Positions 60,512-64,000 of a stretch of DNA of 64,000 nucleotides are shown piece after piece. The stretch is taken from NCBI GenBank assembly GCA_028023455.1, contig JAQFVV010012529.1, positions 372,001-436,000 of the forward strand, written 5' to 3'. The first letter of the stretch is position 1; every line of letters begins with the position of its first letter. Under the pieces are notes generated by a model that saw only the letters and a program-made list of their open reading frames with translations, made no database searches and had not been told where the DNA came from. A program made the translations under genes and the position numbers. This DNA is from Epiperipatus broadwayi. Its lineage: Eukaryota > Onychophora > Udeonychophora > Euonychophora > Peripatidae.

Positions 60512-62571
60512 CGAGGTGCTTTGAGCAATTATACAAGTTTAAGAAAATATTTGAAATTAAGTGTTATAAAATATTTATTGATTTCGAGAATAGCACAGAC
60601 AAAAGCTTACTAAGCAACAAAGTGGGAATGTGATCAAAGCATTTATTTGAGAATAATAATAATAGAGTTGCATTGGGAGGTCAGTATTGCTGATAATGAA
60701 TATATTAAAGTTGGAGGATGTGACATGTTTAAGTCACGGATGCTTTGTAAAATAAATATAAAATAAAACAATATTGAAGATCCGGAATAATTACAAAGGG
60801 CATCTCGCCGCTAACCCGTAGGAAAGTATTTTATGAACAGCTGAAACTTAGCGACTGTGTGACGATTGTGTTTAATTCCCAGGGGTGTCATTTGGGACAC
60901 CCTCTGCCTGGAAACTTGCAATAAGCGAAAAGAACGGACTTTGCCGTGTAAAGAATCCTTGGAAAAATAAAACAAAGCGGTCTCAACAACCAATTCATTT
61001 ACCAGAAATACGAGACTAGTGTATATAAAAACATACTAAATGGGTTTTACTCAGATTAAGAGAAATGCCCAATCAAATTCCCCGAAATTCATTTAAAAGG
61101 GTCCACACATTCTCGACGTCAATGATGAACTTTATAATTAAAGTAGAACACGGTAATTAAAATAGGAAAATGCATGCTTGCGGGTTTGAAAAGTAAGTAT
61201 AGATTTATATACGCAATCATGCATTTGGGGACACATTTAAATCACTGACCTCGCACATACTCTCATGGTAGATTAAAATCAATAACATGTAGATTTTAAA
61301 CTATATGATTATATTATATTAAAGAAAAGAATCGCCCTCGAACGAGTGATTTGCAAGATAATAAAATTGGAAAATTATAAATTTAAAATATGCCTTAATA
61401 GCGGCGTCTTACTTTCAATAAAGGGAATAGTTCACTCGGTCAAAGACGATTCTGACACATTGTCATAATAAAATAAAAGAAAGCTTTATAAATAGAAAAT
61501 ATTAACCCAAGGATAGAGAGCAAAATGTTGAGTATATTTAAACACGTTAAAGAAATACATAATGAAGTTATGTGAAATATAAGAAAACAATGTTAAATAG
61601 CTATAGCATGTTAGTTAGGAATCACAAGAGCTCTTGGGTTAATTTAGGGTTACCTCTGGAGAAGCATTTAGGTAGATTGATGGTCGGCAGGTTTTTATAT
61701 AATTTAACAGCAAAATCTGGAAATGTTCATATTTTTGCAGCAGCAGCAGTTCCGGGGTTCCCTTTGTGATAACTTCCGATGGTCTGGAGCAGCGGCTGGC
61801 TATTCCGAGGGGACATAGCCATCTTAACGCCTCTACTCTGTCATGTCAAGGTTAGCAAATTATTAGAATAGAACTCAGAATGATTTCTCTTAGAAACATT
61901 AGAATACAAACAGGAGAACAAAAGAAAACCATTCTTTTTATAGTAGACGTTAACAATAGAACTGCCCTGGAGCATTACAAAAATATATCGGACTTATCAG
62001 CTGTAATTAAATCTATCCCAATGTCTAAAGGAATTCAACATTAATTAATTTCTTTTGTTAATTTCCCTGTCGACATTCGGATTACAAACTAGATTTAATT
62101 AAAAATTACTTTTATTAATTAAAGAAAACCTTAAGTGGACATCTGCTGTTTTTAGATAAAACTTATATAATATTAGCTAATTAAACTATTGTCCCTCATT
62201 TATTTTAAAGAAATATTTGGAATGACTTTTATTAAATTAAACGAAAATTATTTTACTTTTAATTTGCAATATTTGAATCTATTTACTAAACGAATATTTA
62301 CTAAATGAGTTTTATTTTAAATCAAAATATATTACGACGGTAATATATTTGTAAATAGATTCAAACAAAATAACTTTAACAATTTATAATTTTGATATGT
62401 TTTAAAATGCATACCATAGCGTGTGTGCAATTACGACTTATATAACCTACTTTTTAATAAATCAAAATTATGTGAACATATACATAATCTATAATCTTTT
62501 ATTTATTTGGGAATGACATATATATAATATGAGCATTGTACTCGTGGTTTAAAATTAGGCGGGATTTTCGG

Positions 62572-62579
62572 TATATAAG
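62572..62579 (+). promoter_or_regulatory. TATA-like box in copy B
   Basis: TATATAAG followed by CATATTGCAGACACAC, which aligns with the TATATATA and ATTGC-ACACAC of copy A. It would suit an LTR promoter. Confidence 0.4.
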
Positions 62580-62651
62580 CATATTGCAGACACACTACTA
62601 TAGATTGGGGTTCAAACTAAGATATGAGGGTAGGAAATAGATGAGAAAAGG

Positions 62652-62688
62652 TGAAACAAAGATCTGCAAAGCAGACCTTACTGTTTCA
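62652..62688 (+). other. Terminal hairpin of LTR-like copy B
   Basis: TGAAAC (62652-62657) pairs with terminal GTTTCA (62683-62688). Inside, AAGATCTGC (62659-62667) pairs with GCAGACCTT (62671-62679) in 8 of 9 positions across an AAA loop. The inner stem sequence differs from copy A. Confidence 0.6.
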
Positions 62689-62859
62689 ACGTATTGCCAC
62701 TCACTGCAAGTTAGAGTAATCAATGGATGCCAGAAGGCTTGTGCCTAAAATCCCCATCTAGTGCCTACTCATCCAATATCCCCAGACTAGTTTCTGGCTT
62801 ATGGCATTTTATAAGCAAGCATAAGAAATGGTGATCATGTGATATTTATTGGCTTATAA
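62689..62859. repeat. Right piece of the split retrozyme-like repeat
   Basis: From TATTGCCACTCACTGCAAG it follows the family to the CCCCAGACTAGTTTC segment, then breaks inside the hammerhead region at 62813 and switches to an inverted piece (AAGAAATGGTGATCATGTGA). The ribozyme is incomplete. Confidence 0.7.
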
Positions 62860-63440
62860 AGAATTTATGTTAGCATACTTGTACAAAATGTGGGATGGAT
62901 TATTGTGTTAGGGGTATTGTTGAGTGTTACAGTGGTAAGGAATGAAATAGAAGAATAGATACATTAATAAAGAATAGAGAGTTGAAGAACTAGTATAGAA
63001 GTAAATGGAATATTGGATGCAAGTTAATTTATAATAATAGCTAAAAAAATAGTTTACTGTTTAAGGCTCAAACGGGATCTTTAGCAACAGGGAAATATTT
63101 ATACACGTAAATGAAAAAAATGTGGGTGATTTAGTCTGCAAATTGTGTAAGGAAGACATAGAAAATATTAGACATCTGTCAATTGAATGTAAAATGCCTG
63201 AAAGCAGAAAGAATACAAATAATAAAATTGTGGAAGAATAAATATAAGGAAAGTGAGTTATTGATTTTTACGCTGGGTTGAGAAAAAATAAGGGGGATTT
63301 AGATGTAAAGACCATGTAGTTGACAAGATTATGTTGTGAAAATGGGATGGAGAAGGATATAAGAAAACAGGGTAGGTAATGGAAAGGGAAGATAAAGTGG
63401 TTAACAGGTTTCTCTGGGCATAATTGTTGAGAGATTCCCG
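62860..63440 (+). mobile_element. LINE fragment (3' part)
   Basis: Continuing the LINE of 58.7-59.9 kb, frames give FKAQTGSLATGKYLY near 63060 and CKLCKEDIENIRHLSIECK near 63138, a C-x2-C-x8-H-x4-C zinc knuckle at the C-terminus. Frames are broken. With the left part it shows a LINE, then a retrozyme-like insertion, then an LTR-like insertion. Confidence 0.7.
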
Positions 63441-63449
63441 ACTCCCTAT

Positions 63450-64000
63450 AAGAAGTCACAGTGCATCACATCTCATACTCTTATTAACAGCATGTGTAAG
63501 CATATGGAATGGTGATCGTGTGATGTTTTGATGGTTTTATACCTATCCTACCGGTAGGATAATGGTGATTGTGGTTTTTGAAAAACCAAAGATACCAAAA
63601 TGTATAGATGCTGAACAGAGTTTTAATATATGACTATACAAGCACATGAGCTTAGGTTGGAAACATTAAGTTGTTTTCATCTTGGCCTCCTAGCTTTAGA
63701 ATTAACCAAATAGGTAAAAAGTGTTTGCTGGAAAGTTGCATTGAATCCTAAAATCTAGGTGTTGTGCTCTCAAATCCAAGGCTCCTCACTGATAAAAGCG
63801 ACAAGCTAGAAACTAGTCTGGGGATGTTAGATGAGTAGGCACTAGATAGGGATTCTATGCATAAACTTTGCTGCATCCACTGATTACAAAGGCTTGCACT
63901 TGGTGGCCCTATTGTATGGAGAGTTAGGTACTTTTATTAACAGCATGTGTAAGAATATGAAATGGTGATCATGTGAAGTTTTTATACCTATCTGCTGGTA
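63450..64000. repeat. Retrozyme-like head-to-tail repeat at window edge
   Basis: A monomer runs from the GGTGATCGTG block (63511) to the next GGTGATCATG (63964), a period of 453 bp, and continues past the window. The hammerhead region at about 63783-63824 keeps GAAA, ACTAGT, GTC and helix I, but the core reads CTGATAA instead of CTGATGA, so G8 is lost. Confidence 0.75.

Larger units (their letters stand above)
59898..62688. mobile_element. LTR-like non-coding element, copy B (2.79 kb)
   Basis: It starts TGTAACAGTCAG and ends CTTACTGTTTCA, as copy A. The insertion site can be rebuilt because it split a retrozyme-like repeat: flanks ACGC (59894-59897) and ACGT (62689-62692) fit a 4-bp target duplication with one change. 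Shared blocks with copy A include TGCAGAATTC, AACGCATCTGATGC, GCAGCAGCAG and the terminal hairpin. TATATAAG lies about 115 bp before the end. No gene; 60-65 codon frames at 60811 and 61572 are not recognisable. Confidence 0.6.

Overview
The window is AT-rich, intron-rich nuclear DNA from an invertebrate animal. Two conserved single-copy genes are recognisable from short exons with good splice signals. They are the last four coding exons of PNPT1 (mitochondrial polynucleotide phosphorylase, + strand, 11.2-12.5 kb) and three 3'-side exons of UBXN1 (UBX-domain p97 adaptor, - strand, 35.8-37.0 kb). The genes converge tail to tail. The last UBXN1 exon and the earlier exons of both genes were not located. 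The repeat content (RTE-type LINEs ending in TGATGA or ATTG repeats, a GIY-YIG Penelope-like element, mariner, hAT, long ATT arrays) fits a mollusc, chelicerate or similar invertebrate; I cannot name the species.

Layout. 0-3.6 kb: decayed LINE sequence around LTR-like element copy A. 7-8.3 kb: two young tandem duplications. 10.2-10.6 kb: palindromic repeat. 11.2-12.5 kb: PNPT1. 13.6-16.9 kb: dead mariner, hAT element with exact target duplication, small hairpin MITE. 17.9-21.2 kb: second LTR-like element split by a Penelope-like element with inverted arms. 22.9-25.5 kb: LINE relics and a tRNA-like sequence. 25.9-27.8 kb: DNA transposon with terminal inverted repeats and a decayed coding-like region. 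30.7-31.8 kb: inverted dimer of a 450-bp repeat. 32.6-35.6 kb: nearly full-length but frameshifted RTE, antisense, next to the UBXN1 exons. 40.3-40.8 kb: 189-bp-arm hairpin. 43.5-45.5 kb: antisense LINE. 46.6-47.4 kb: ATT microsatellite. 49.8-54.8 kb: second RTE with two insertions. 56.1-64.0 kb: hairpin element, 450-bp repeat clusters, another LINE, and LTR-like copy B nested in them.

The most interesting signal is the 450-bp repeat family (copies near 10.2, 30.7, 57-58.7, 59.9/62.7 and 63.5-64 kb). Its monomers carry a motif with the layout of a type I hammerhead ribozyme: CTGATGA core, short helix II, GAAA, a palindromic helix III of ACTAGT, a GTC cleavage triplet, and a 6-bp helix I kept by base-pair-preserving changes between the two copies with an intact core. 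Monomers occur head to tail (period 452-454 bp) and as inverted dimers, one flanked by a perfect 13-bp target-site duplication. This resembles animal retrozymes, non-autonomous hammerhead retroelements thought to use Penelope-type machinery. The Penelope-like element at 19.3-20.9 kb and the hairpin at 40.3-40.8 kb share the inverted layout, 13-14-bp duplications and a one-sided extension of about 30-40 bp, so one mobilising machinery may explain all three. This is inference from structure; no search or folding was run.
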